The position numbers and the translations under genes were made by a program. From Gammaproteobacteria bacterium (lineage in GTDB: Bacteria; Pseudomonadota; Gammaproteobacteria; Steroidobacterales; GCA-2729495): 5,754 bases of DNA. The notes below the pieces were generated by a model, which searched no databases, was not told the DNA's origin, and was given only the letters and a program-made list of their open reading frames with translations. Positions 1 to 5,754 of this stretch are shown here, piece after piece (the stretch's first letter is position 1; the number at the start of each line of letters is the position of its first letter). The DNA is taken from positions 1 through 5,754 of the forward strand of contig JAKLLP010000152.1 in the NCBI GenBank assembly GCA_023150055.1, read 5' to 3'.

Positions 1-132
1 TCTCCGAACAAAGCGAGTATCGGGGAGCGACTTCGGAGACCTCCCGCCGCAAGGGCGGTCCATCAGTCGCGCTGACCGCCATCAGCGCACCAGTCTCACA
101 CCGGCTGGCATCCCCGCAGCTGGGCGAAGAAC
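1..132. other. Left-edge region without a supported gene
   Basis: No convincing gene is visible. A plus-strand frame enters from the left edge and stops at TGA 73-75; its 24 residues have no recognisable character. A minus-strand frame could run from ATG at 82 off the left edge, but it lacks a clear ribosome-binding site. The stretch holds three perfect inverted repeats: TCTCCGAA (1-8) with TTCGGAGA (32-39), CCGCC (44-48) with GGCGG (54-58), and GCGCTGA (69-75) with TCAGCGC (82-88). None is followed by a T-run on either strand, so none reads as a standard terminator. It could be a structured RNA or simply the spacer between two transcription units. Confidence 0.4.
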
Positions 133-158
133 AAAAAAAGGCGCCCCGCAGAGCGCCT
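133..158 (-). terminator. Rho-independent terminator of the 96-residue gene
   Basis: On the minus strand the sequence folds as AGGCGC, an 8-base loop, then GCGCCT, followed at once by a run of T residues (plus-strand A133-A139). The stem pairs 139-144 with 153-158. It lies about 55 bases beyond the stop codon of the minus-strand gene at 214-504, where that gene's terminator is expected. It supports both that gene's reality and its strand. On the plus strand no T-run follows the hairpin, so it should act in one direction only. Confidence 0.8.
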
Positions 159-213
159 CGTCCCATGCCCCGTCCCCACCGGGCGCCAGGCGGCGTCCCG
201 ACCTACACGCCGG

Positions 214-504
214 TCAGTCGTCCCGCCTCGGCGCGTACACCACCGGCACACCCTTGTGCTGGGCGTACGCTCTGGCGAGCGCGAGAGCCGCCGCCTCGCT
301 GCCCACGACTCCGTCGAAAAGCTTGCGCAGCCGCCAGGAACCCGTGCCGTCGGGCCGGGTCATCTGGCCGATCACCCGCTCGATCCTGGTGAAAATCCCG
401 GTCTCCGCATCACCACGACAGGAAACGCGCAGGAAGTCATCGCCGGGTTCCCCGGCCTCCGAATCCACAATCACACGCACTGCGCTCACGTCCGTCGATC
501 CCAC
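214..504 (-). CDS. Small hypothetical protein, 96 residues
   Basis: I do not recognise the family. The product has no signal peptide or membrane segment and is probably cytoplasmic. It appears to be mixed alpha/beta: a valine-rich strand near the N-terminus (VRVIVDS), a strand ending in a cysteine (FLRVSC, about residues 24-29), a central RIERVIGQMTRPDG stretch, an alanine-rich helix (about 70-82) and a final strand VPVVYAP. Codon use is G/C-rich at third positions, like the neighbours, and a terminator lies 55 bases downstream. The start is uncertain. GTG at 504 is the farthest possible start. GTG at 489 has GGGA nine bases upstream and gives a natural-looking N-terminus (MSAVRVIVDS). The frame stays open without a usual start codon up to TAA at 586-588. 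A distinct transcription unit from the gene at 735-1139 is possible but not shown. Confidence 0.65.
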   Translation of the reverse strand: MGSTDVSAVRVIVDSEAGEPGDDFLRVSCRGDAETGIFTRIERVIGQMTRPDGTGSWRLRKLFDGVVGSEAAALALARAYAQHKGVPVVYAPRRDD

Positions 505-579
505 AGCAAGCCACTGATGATCGAAGTAGAGGCACGATGCGTACCAGACGACATAATCGGGGAACGGGTGATCTTCCGG

Positions 580-596
580 CGCGGATTATGTCCGCG
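580..596. repeat. Perfect 6-bp inverted repeat, 5-base loop
   Basis: CGCGGA (580-585) and TCCGCG (591-596) are exact reverse complements around TTATG. There is no T-run on either side, so it is not a standard terminator. It lies 12 bases from a second palindrome (608-628). Its position upstream of the left gene and downstream of the right gene would suit either an operator or part of a transcription-end structure; the sequence alone does not decide. Confidence 0.5.
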
Positions 597-607
597 GAAC
601 CGACGCC

Positions 608-628
608 GCGCGTCACATCCTGACGCGC
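608..628. repeat. Perfect 8-bp inverted repeat, 5-base loop
   Basis: GCGCGTCA (608-615) and TGACGCGC (621-628) are exact reverse complements around CATCC. The G+C-rich stem and tight loop would fold well in RNA on either strand. It sits about 107 bases past the stop of the minus-strand gene at 735-1139. It could help end that transcript or protect its 3' end, but the T-run that defines a rho-independent terminator is missing. Confidence 0.55.
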
Positions 629-734
629 CTTGTCCCGTTGCGGTCACGCGGCGCGACGCGAACCCGGTTGATCGCAGATGTGCAGCGAGCGGCTGGCATG
701 CGCCTCGCGGAGCGGGGGCGCGACCCGGCGACGC

Positions 735-1139
735 TCACGGCATGCGGATCTTGCCGCCACCGGGCATGCCACCCAGACCACCCATCGATGCCGCACCGGC
801 CTCCGGCACGATGATCGAGGATGCCGCATCCCGCCGCAGCTCTTCGAGCCGCTCCATGGTGTCATGCAGGGCCGCCTTGGCGCCGTCACTGAATTTCTTC
901 GCCGCCTCACCGAGCGTAGCGGCCTCGATCTCGAAGGACAGCGGCAACGCACCGGCAGCGGTCAGGATCTGTGTCTGGCCGACAAAGCGAACCGGCCGCT
1001 TCGGATCGACTGCACCGGCACTGTCGACCGGCGTCAGGCGCTGGATGGTCCCGACCCGCCGATCGGTGAATATCTCCTCGAGGTAGAGATCATCGACGGA
1101 CATCTGCGGATCGATATCGCGGGGTGATGCATTGGACAT
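735..1139 (-). CDS. Small cytoplasmic protein of unknown function, 134 residues
   Basis: There is no signal peptide or membrane segment, and I cannot assign a named function. An acidic N-terminal part (DDLYLEEIFTDRRVGTI, about residues 16-32) is followed by a strand-rich section containing VGQTQILTAAGALPLSFEIE (about 53-72). A long amphipathic helix follows (about 74-106, rich in Ala, Glu, Lys and Arg), then a flexible tail rich in Gly and Met ending GGMPGGGKIRMP. The aromatic- and proline-poor helix could mediate self-association. ATG at 1139 is chosen because AGAGG lies 10 bases upstream. A second ATG at 1103 (residue 13, MSVDDLY) has no obvious ribosome-binding site but begins where the acidic segment starts. 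The frame remains open upstream to 1553, but that part only shadows the divergent gene. It is transcribed away from the efflux operon across a 168-base gap; whether it is functionally linked to the pump is unknown. Confidence 0.75.
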   Translation of the reverse strand: MSNASPRDIDPQMSVDDLYLEEIFTDRRVGTIQRLTPVDSAGAVDPKRPVRFVGQTQILTAAGALPLSFEIEAATLGEAAKKFSDGAKAALHDTMERLEELRRDAASSIIVPEAGAASMGGLGGMPGGGKIRMP

Positions 1140-1181
1140 GTGTAGCGGGCCTCTGCCAGTGTGTCTTTTATCCAGCCGCGA

Positions 1182-1190
1182 AGCGTAGCA
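1182..1190 (-). promoter_or_regulatory. Possible extended -10 for the minus-strand gene
   Basis: On the minus strand TGCTACGCT combines an extended -10 TGn with a weak TACGCT hexamer, 42 bases upstream of ATG 1139. No matching -35 hexamer lies at the usual distance, so the assignment is weak. A second candidate, GATAAA nearer the gene, also lacks a -35 partner. Confidence 0.22.
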
Positions 1191-1204
1191 CGGCCGATGT
1201 TCCA

Positions 1205-1223
1205 GCGCCCGCTGCGTGGGCGC
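1205..1223. repeat. 6-bp inverted repeat in the divergent promoter region
   Basis: GCGCCC (1205-1210) and GGGCGC (1218-1223) are exact reverse complements separated by 7 bases. It lies between the two divergent genes, upstream of the pump promoter's -35 box and just upstream of the possible minus-strand -10. It could be a regulator site; in such G+C-rich DNA a 6-bp palindrome can also arise by chance. Confidence 0.35.
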
Positions 1224-1235
1224 AAGCGACAGAAA

Positions 1236-1260
1236 TGTCCGCTCCCTGCCTTGCCGGACA
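1236..1260. promoter_or_regulatory. Candidate operator overlapping the pump promoter
   Basis: TGTCCG (1236-1241) and CGGACA (1255-1260) form a perfect inverted repeat with 13 bases between the arms. The right arm overlaps the last two bases of the proposed -35 box (1251-1256). A dimeric repressor bound here would block RNA polymerase. Efflux operons of this type are commonly controlled by local repressors (TetR, MarR or similar families), but no regulator gene lies in this window. The role is inferred from position and symmetry only. Confidence 0.35.
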
Positions 1261-1278
1261 GTCACCTTGCCCGATAAT
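1251..1278 (+). promoter_or_regulatory. Sigma-70-type promoter of the efflux operon
   Basis: TTGCCG (1251-1256, four of six matches to TTGACA) and GATAAT (1273-1278, five of six matches to TATAAT) are separated by 16 bases. Transcription would begin near 1285, leaving a leader of about 23 bases before the TTG start at 1308. It is the best promoter I can see in the divergent region, and its placement supports that start codon. Confidence 0.55.
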
Positions 1279-1307
1279 GAACGGTGCCCGCCATCTGAGA
1301 TCCGGCC

Positions 1308-2402
1308 TTGCTTACCGATGTCTTGCCAGTCAGCTGCGTTCCCGGGATACGCCGCATCGCCATCACCGCGATGGCCATGCTGGTTGCCGCAAGCCCGGGG
1401 AGTGTGCTTGCCCAGGGCCGGGTCATCCGCATCACCACGGCTGCCGCCGAAAAAGCGGCCGTCGAGCAGACGGAATGGGCCGTCGGCGCGATCGAGAGCC
1501 GGGTCTCCGCGCAGGTGGCCGCCGAGGTGGCCGGCAAAATCGTGCGCATCCACGCCGACGAGGGACAGGGGGTGGCCGCCGGCGCGGTTCTTGCGGAGAT
1601 CGAGCCCCGCCAGTACCAGCTCGGCCAGGAAGCGGACGTAGCCGAGGCGCGGCGGCTCGAGGCCCTGCTGCGTAACAAGCAGCTCGAACTCGACCGGGCA
1701 CGCAAGCTCGTAGCCGAGCGGCTCATTGCAGCCGAGCGACTCGACAGCGTCGAGGCCGAGTACGACGCACTAGTGCAGCAACTCGAGGGCGCCCGCGCCC
1801 TGGTGGGCGAAAGCGCGCGGCGGGTCGGCAAAACCCGCATCACCGCGCCCGTCGATGCCGAGATCGCCGAGCGGTACATCGACGTGGGGGACTTCGTCCA
1901 GGCAGGCACCATCGCCTTCGACATCGTCGACATCGAGCACCTGCGAGTGCGCCTGCCGTTTCCCGAGTACCGGGCCCCCGAACTCATGCCCCGGCAGAAG
2001 GTAAGGTTGACCTCGGCAGCGGGTTCAGGATCCGTCGCAGCGCAGGTCACCGAACTGCGCCCGAGCGTCAACCCGGCCAACCGGTCGTTGACCGTGATCG
2101 TGGACTTCGACAACCCCGGCGGCTGGCGGCCGGGCGCAAGCGTTCGCGCGGAGATCGTGCTCGCGGTGCGTGAAGACGCCGTCACGGTGCCACAGGTGGC
2201 CGTCGTGCGCCGCCCGGTGGGTGACGTGGTCTACGTGATTCGTGACAACAAGGCCGAAGAGCGCCTCGTGACCCGCGGCCTGCGCACCGGAGCGCGAGTC
2301 GAGATCCTCGACGGCCTTGCCGCGGGCGAGGTAGTCGCGGTGGATGGCGCAGGCTTTCTCACCCAGGGCGCCAGCGTCGACGTCGCCGGAAACCCGACAT
2401 GA
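1308..2402 (+). CDS. RND efflux periplasmic adaptor (membrane fusion protein, HlyD/AcrA type)
   Basis: Links an inner-membrane RND permease to an outer-membrane channel so that substrates leave the cell directly. The 364-residue product starts with a Sec signal peptide: Arg15-Arg16, a hydrophobic core to about residue 34, and likely cleavage after SVLA (35). Two half-lipoyl segments (about 66-100 and 176-208, the second beginning ITAPVDAEI) flank an alpha-helical hairpin (about 103-172) rich in Glu, Arg and Leu. The beta-barrel follows (about 210-286), then the membrane-proximal domain (about 291-359, including VTVPQVAVV and LDGLAAGEVVAVDG). The length is normal for the family. A TGA at 1296-1298 limits the frame, so TTG 1308 is the first possible start; a weak TGAGA lies 7 bases before it. 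TTG 1323 is possible; ATG 1371 would spoil the signal peptide. The helical hairpin has Ala141 where AcrA has the Ser of its TolC-contact motif. The stop overlaps the permease start (ATGA), implying translational coupling. Confidence 0.92.
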   Translation: MLTDVLPVSCVPGIRRIAITAMAMLVAASPGSVLAQGRVIRITTAAAEKAAVEQTEWAVGAIESRVSAQVAAEVAGKIVRIHADEGQGVAAGAVLAEIEPRQYQLGQEADVAEARRLEALLRNKQLELDRARKLVAERLIAAERLDSVEAEYDALVQQLEGARALVGESARRVGKTRITAPVDAEIAERYIDVGDFVQAGTIAFDIVDIEHLRVRLPFPEYRAPELMPRQKVRLTSAAGSGSVAAQVTELRPSVNPANRSLTVIVDFDNPGGWRPGASVRAEIVLAVREDAVTVPQVAVVRRPVGDVVYVIRDNKAEERLVTRGLRTGARVEILDGLAAGEVVAVDGAGFLTQGASVDVAGNPT

Positions 2403-5400
2403 GCCTGGCGTCGGTCTCCGTGCGCCGCTACGTCTTCGCCGCGATGCTGAACGCGGTCATCGTGCTCTTCGGCCTGGTCGCGTGGAACCGTATCGGCATC
2501 GAGCGGCTGCCGAACATCGATTTCGCCACCATCAGCGTCAACACGCGTCTCGAAGGCGCCAACCCGGATATCGTCGACACCAGCATTACAAATGTCATCG
2601 AGGGCGCGATCAGCAGCCTGCCAGGACTCGATCGGCTGGTATCCACCTCCGCCGCCGGCCTCTCGACCATCACGCCGACTTTCAAGCTCGAGAAGGACAT
2701 CGATGTCGCCTTCAACGAGGTGCAGTCCAAGGTCAGCCAGGTGGTCGGGCAACTCCCCGAGCAGGCCGACCCGCCGATCATCTCGAAAGCCGAGACCAGC
2801 TCCTTCCCGGTATTCTGGGTATCGCTCACCGGCAACCGCACGATCCAGCAGCTCAACCAGTATGCCCGTACGGTCGTGCGCAAGCAGCTCGAGACCGTGG
2901 ACGGCGTCGGCGAAGTCATCATCGGCGGCGAGCGCCAGCGCACCATCCGCGTCGATATCGATTTCGAGCGGCTGGTAGCCTTCGGCATCACCGTGCAGGA
3001 CATCATCGATGCCTTCCGCAGGGAGCACCTGCAACTGCCCGGCGGCTTTCTCGTCGACGCGGACCGGGAGCAACTCCTCAAGCTCGATCTGGAATTCCAC
3101 GACCCCGTGGAACTCGAGCGGCTGATCATCGGCCACCGGCTCGGCAGCCCGATCTACCTGCGCGATGTCGCCCGCGTGGAAGACAGCCTTTCCGACAACA
3201 GGCGAATCGGCCGCTACAACGGACGTCCCGGAGTCGGCCTCGGCATCGTCAAGATAGCCGGTCGCAACACGGTCGAGATCAGCCGCGAGATCGTCAATCG
3301 CATCGAGCGCGACATCATCCCGCAGCTCCCGCCGGGGCTTGAGCTGTACATATCGTCCGACGACAGCGTCTACATCATCGAGCTGATCGACTCGCTGAAG
3401 GAGCACCTCTACGACGGCGCGATCTTCGCCGCGCTGGTGGTGTGGCTGTTCCTGCGCAACCTGCGGGCCACCCTCATCGTCGCCGCCGCCATACCGGTCT
3501 CGCTGCTCGGCGCTGTGCTGCTGATGTTCTTCCTTGACTACACCCTGAACACCGTCACGATGCTCGCGCTGCTGATTCTGATCGGCGTCGTGGTCGATGA
3601 CGCCATCGTGGTGCTGGAAAACATCCAGAGACGCCTCGAGAGCGGGGAAAAGGACCGCGCGGTCGCCGCGATCGAGGGCACGCAGGAAGTCATGCTCGCC
3701 ATTGTCGCCTCCACACTGACGCTCGCCGCGATCTTCGCCGTCGTGCTGTTCATCGGCGGTATCCCCGGCAAGCTTTTCCGCTCGTTCGGCATCGTGGTGG
3801 CAAGCGGTGTCATGGTGTCGCTGTTCGTCTCGCTGACCCTCACGCCGATGCTCTGCTCGCGTTATCTCGAAGTCGGCGCCACGCACGGCGCGGTATACGG
3901 GCGCATCACGGCCTGGCTCGACTGGATGGACCAGGGCTACCGGCGGGCGATCACCTACACGCTGAAAAATCGCTGGCGGGTCATTCTCGTCGCCGCGGCA
4001 GTCGTCGCCACGACCCCGGTGTTCTTCAGCCAGCTCGGCGGCGAGTTCGTGCCTGCCGAGGACGAGGGCTCGTTCCAGGTGATCATCAAGACACCCATTG
4101 GCTCGAGCCTGGAGTACGGCGACGACAAGATGAAAGCGGTCGAGGACACCATTCTCGCGCAGGCGGAAATCGACAGCGTGTTCGCGACCCTCGGCGGCGG
4201 ACGCGCCGGGGCCGTCAACCAGGGCGTGCTCTACGTCAACATGAAACCGCGTGACCAGCGCGAGCGCACGCAACAGCAGGTCATGGCGGCGCTCGCCGCC
4301 GAGTTCGCGAAGATACCGGGCGTGCAGGCATTCCCGGCCTCGTTTTCGATTGCAGGGTCGGCGCGTGGCGAGACGCTGCAGTTTGCGCTCCAGGGCCCGG
4401 ACCTCGAGAGCGTGGCCCGGCTGGCCTACGAGCTGCGCGACCGCATGGCTGCAGATCCGGGTCTCGGCAACGTCGATCTCGACCTCAACCTCGACCTGCC
4501 CCAGATCCGGCTCGAGGTCAATCGCGATCTCGCTGCGGAGCTGGGGCTTTCCACGCGCGATATTGCGCAGGCGGCCAATGTTCTCGCCGGTGGCCTGAAC
4601 GTTGCCAAGTTCAGCGATGAACCCGGCGACGGCGAGCGTTACGACATCCGCCTGAAGGCAGCCGGTGAAGTCGTTCTTCGGGACCTCTCGCGCATCTACC
4701 TGCGCACCCCCGACCGGGAACTCGTCCGCTTCGATACGGTGGCGAAATTCCGTGAGACCATCGGGCCGTCGGTGATACCGCGGCTGAACCGGCAGTACGC
4801 CGCTTACTTCTACTCCGACCCGACCGCCTCACTGGCCGACGCCATCGCCCGGGTCAAGGCCGAGGCCGCCGAGATCCTGCCACCCGGCTACCGGCTGCGC
4901 ATGCTCGGGCGCTCGGAGGAATTCGGCAACACGCAATCCGCCCTCGGTTTCGCCTTCGCCATGGCGCTGCTGCTGGTCTACATGGTGCTGGCGAGCCAGT
5001 TCAACTCCTACCGCCAGCCACTGATCATCATGGTCGCCCAGCCGCTGGCGGTGGTGGGCGGGGTCGCGGCACTGGTCGTGACCGGCGACACGCTGAACCT
5101 GTATTCCATGACGGGACTCGTGCTGCTCGTCGGCCTCGTCGCCAAGAACTCGATCCTGCTGGTGGATATCACCAACCAGCTGCGCGAACAGGGTCTCGGG
5201 GTGAACGAGGCGCTGCTGGAAGCCTGCCCGCGGCGGCTTCGGCCGATCCTGATGACCTCGCTCACCATCATCTGCGCCATGCTGGCGCCGGCGCTCGGGT
5301 TCAGCGCCGGCACGGAACTGTCCCGGCCACTGGCCTCGGCCGTCATCGGCGGCATGGTCAGCTCGACTCTGCTCACCCTGGTGGTGGTACCGGCGGTCTA

Positions 5401-5518
5401 CTCGCTCACCGAGCAGTCCCGCGAACGGCGGTCGGCTACGAGCGGGTCAGCCGGCGGTCACGGTCTCGGCGGGCTGGTCGCGCGCTGGCGCCGCCCCCTG
5501 CGGTCGCGTAACGATTGA
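2399..5518 (+). CDS. RND-family efflux permease, drug-type (AcrB/HAE-1-like)
   Basis: Proton-driven inner-membrane pump that works as a trimer with the adjacent adaptor. At 1039 residues it has the usual full length. The fold is the classic duplication. TM1 (about 10-29) precedes a large periplasmic loop (about 30-338), followed by TM2-TM6 (about 338-485). TM7 (about 526-545) precedes the second loop (about 546-846), followed by TM8-TM12 (about 848-1003). The proton-relay residues are all present: Asp400-Asp401 in GVVVDDAIVVLENI (TM4), Lys916 in GLVAKNSILLVD (TM10), and Arg946 and Thr953 in RLRPILMT (TM11). The paired aspartates and VDDAIVVxEN motif favour the drug/hydrophobe branch over the heavy-metal branch (CusA/CzcA); the substrate cannot be read from sequence. 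ATG 2399 overlaps the adaptor stop by 4 bases and has GGAAA 6 bases upstream. The C-terminal tail after TM12 (about 1004-1039) is hydrophilic and Arg-rich. No terminator follows, so the next gene is probably co-transcribed. Confidence 0.96.
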   Translation: MSLASVSVRRYVFAAMLNAVIVLFGLVAWNRIGIERLPNIDFATISVNTRLEGANPDIVDTSITNVIEGAISSLPGLDRLVSTSAAGLSTITPTFKLEKDIDVAFNEVQSKVSQVVGQLPEQADPPIISKAETSSFPVFWVSLTGNRTIQQLNQYARTVVRKQLETVDGVGEVIIGGERQRTIRVDIDFERLVAFGITVQDIIDAFRREHLQLPGGFLVDADREQLLKLDLEFHDPVELERLIIGHRLGSPIYLRDVARVEDSLSDNRRIGRYNGRPGVGLGIVKIAGRNTVEISREIVNRIERDIIPQLPPGLELYISSDDSVYIIELIDSLKEHLYDGAIFAALVVWLFLRNLRATLIVAAAIPVSLLGAVLLMFFLDYTLNTVTMLALLILIGVVVDDAIVVLENIQRRLESGEKDRAVAAIEGTQEVMLAIVASTLTLAAIFAVVLFIGGIPGKLFRSFGIVVASGVMVSLFVSLTLTPMLCSRYLEVGATHGAVYGRITAWLDWMDQGYRRAITYTLKNRWRVILVAAAVVATTPVFFSQLGGEFVPAEDEGSFQVIIKTPIGSSLEYGDDKMKAVEDTILAQAEIDSVFATLGGGRAGAVNQGVLYVNMKPRDQRERTQQQVMAALAAEFAKIPGVQAFPASFSIAGSARGETLQFALQGPDLESVARLAYELRDRMAADPGLGNVDLDLNLDLPQIRLEVNRDLAAELGLSTRDIAQAANVLAGGLNVAKFSDEPGDGERYDIRLKAAGEVVLRDLSRIYLRTPDRELVRFDTVAKFRETIGPSVIPRLNRQYAAYFYSDPTASLADAIARVKAEAAEILPPGYRLRMLGRSEEFGNTQSALGFAFAMALLLVYMVLASQFNSYRQPLIIMVAQPLAVVGGVAALVVTGDTLNLYSMTGLVLLVGLVAKNSILLVDITNQLREQGLGVNEALLEACPRRLRPILMTSLTIICAMLAPALGFSAGTELSRPLASAVIGGMVSSTLLTLVVVPAVYSLTEQSRERRSATSGSAGGHGLGGLVARWRRPLRSRND

Positions 5519-5528
5519 GGTCACCTGC

Positions 5529-5532
5529 GGAG
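5529..5532 (+). promoter_or_regulatory. Shine-Dalgarno of the partial membrane gene
   Basis: GGAG (5529-5532) lies 6 bases before ATG 5539, an ideal distance. It favours 5539 over the in-frame ATG at 5545, which would be 12 bases away, and it supports the reality of this gene even though only its 5' end is present. Confidence 0.65.
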
Positions 5533-5538
5533 CCCCTC

Positions 5539-5754
5539 ATGCCGATGATCGACGATGCCTGGCAGGGAGCCGTGCAGTTCTGGGAACTGCTGTTCGGCAC
5601 CTGGCTGGTGTACGTATTCCTGGTCCTGCTGTTCGAGAAGGCGCTACGACAGGCGCTCGACGAGTGGCGCTACGTCCTGCTCACTTTCATTGGCGCGAGC
5701 TTTTTCTGGGTCAATCATTACTTCCAGCATGCGCCGTTTTACCTGTGGCTCCTC
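5539..5754 (+). CDS. Partial small membrane protein, 3' end beyond the window
   Basis: Seventy-two codons are visible with no stop before the right edge. I do not recognise the family. After a short acidic N-terminus (MPMIDDAWQG) comes a hydrophobic segment (about residues 17-32, GTWLVYVFLVLLF). A charged link with Glu, Lys and Arg follows (33-44), then a second hydrophobic segment (about 45-57) ending in an aromatic, His-containing stretch (FFWVNHYFQHAP). Another hydrophobic run starts at the edge. It is therefore an inner-membrane protein with at least two and probably three or more passes, rich in Trp, Phe and Tyr. The gene begins 20 bases after the permease stop with no terminator between, so it is probably the third gene of the efflux operon. 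It does not look like the outer-membrane channel expected for such a pump: no cleavable signal peptide or TolC-type N-terminus is seen. Its role is open. Confidence 0.75.
   Translation, partial: MPMIDDAWQGAVQFWELLFGTWLVYVFLVLLFEKALRQALDEWRYVLLTFIGASFFWVNHYFQHAPFYLWLL

Larger units (their letters stand above)
505..734. other. Intergenic gap between two minus-strand genes
   Basis: These 230 bases separate two genes transcribed leftward. The part next to the left gene (505-585) is an open minus-strand frame in phase with it but has no normal start codon. The middle carries two perfect palindromes, listed separately. From 629 to 734 I see nothing beyond G+C-rich sequence. I looked for a sigma-70 promoter for the left gene. 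A -10-like CATAAT occurs on the minus strand inside the 580-596 palindrome, but there is no acceptable -35 box at 16-18 bases. Confidence 0.45.

Noticed and set aside
31..48. Resemblance to the B12 box of cobalamin riboswitches (core GGAGACC) on the plus strand
   Set aside because: Only the short core matches. The other conserved parts are absent or off the window, and no plus-strand gene follows within 1.2 kb.
83..120. Resemblance of the minus strand to the 5' part of a cobalamin riboswitch (GCCGGTGTGAGACTGG)
   Set aside because: The rest of the aptamer cannot be traced downstream on the same strand, and no B12 box is seen in the correct orientation.
256..1086. Plus-strand open frame of 276 codons opposite the two small minus-strand genes
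   Set aside because: It has no ribosome-binding site and is rich in Arg, Pro and Ser. It crosses both minus-strand genes and their gap, so it is a G+C-driven shadow frame.
1140..1553. N-terminal extension of the minus-strand gene at 735-1139
   Set aside because: The extra 138 codons run antisense through the efflux promoter and the start of the adaptor, and are low in recognisable protein character. The internal ATG at 1139 has a plausible ribosome-binding site.
3580..3640. Possible heavy-metal (CusA/CzcA-type) permease
   Set aside because: The TM4 motif has the paired aspartates typical of drug-type RND pumps, and the adaptor shows no metal-binding His/Met segments.
2231..4273. Antisense open frame of 680 codons on the minus strand across adaptor and permease
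   Set aside because: It lies opposite two clear RND-system genes. Its composition (very rich in Asp, His, Arg, Glu and Val, without domains) is what a reversed G+C-rich gene gives.
1..5754. CRISPR arrays, insertion sequences, tRNA or rRNA genes
   Set aside because: I saw no regularly spaced repeats, transposase-like frames, terminal inverted repeats or RNA-gene signatures in the window.

Overview
The window is about two thirds G+C with strong G/C bias at third codon positions. It carries compact bacterial genes, a tripartite-pump operon and a rho-independent terminator. This fits a high-GC Gram-negative bacterium, most likely a proteobacterium; no marker allows a finer placement.

Layout. 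Positions 1-132 hold no gene I can support, only several short inverted repeats. A minus-strand terminator (133-158) closes a small minus-strand gene of unknown function (214-504). A 230-base gap follows with two perfect short palindromes (580-596 and 608-628). Next is a second small minus-strand gene (735-1139) for a 134-residue, probably cytoplasmic protein of unknown function. A 168-base divergent intergenic region (1140-1307) separates it from a plus-strand operon. That region holds a good sigma-70-type promoter for the operon, and a 6-13-6 inverted repeat lies across the promoter's -35 box.

The operon encodes an RND efflux pump. A periplasmic adaptor (1308-2402, TTG start, signal peptide) overlaps by 4 bases an inner-membrane permease of 1039 residues (2399-5518). 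The permease keeps the proton-relay residues of drug-type (HAE-1-like) RND pumps: adjacent Asp400-Asp401, Lys916, Arg946 and Thr953. Twenty bases further on, a third gene begins (5539) with a good Shine-Dalgarno and at least two membrane segments. It runs off the right edge and looks co-transcribed.

The adaptor and permease should form a proton-driven efflux machine spanning the inner membrane and periplasm. No outer-membrane channel gene and no regulator is visible here, so both must lie elsewhere. I see no clearly novel system. The items most worth a second look are the small membrane gene attached to the pump operon, the operator-like repeat at the pump promoter, the adaptor's altered TolC-docking motif, and the protein-like open frame upstream of the first small gene.
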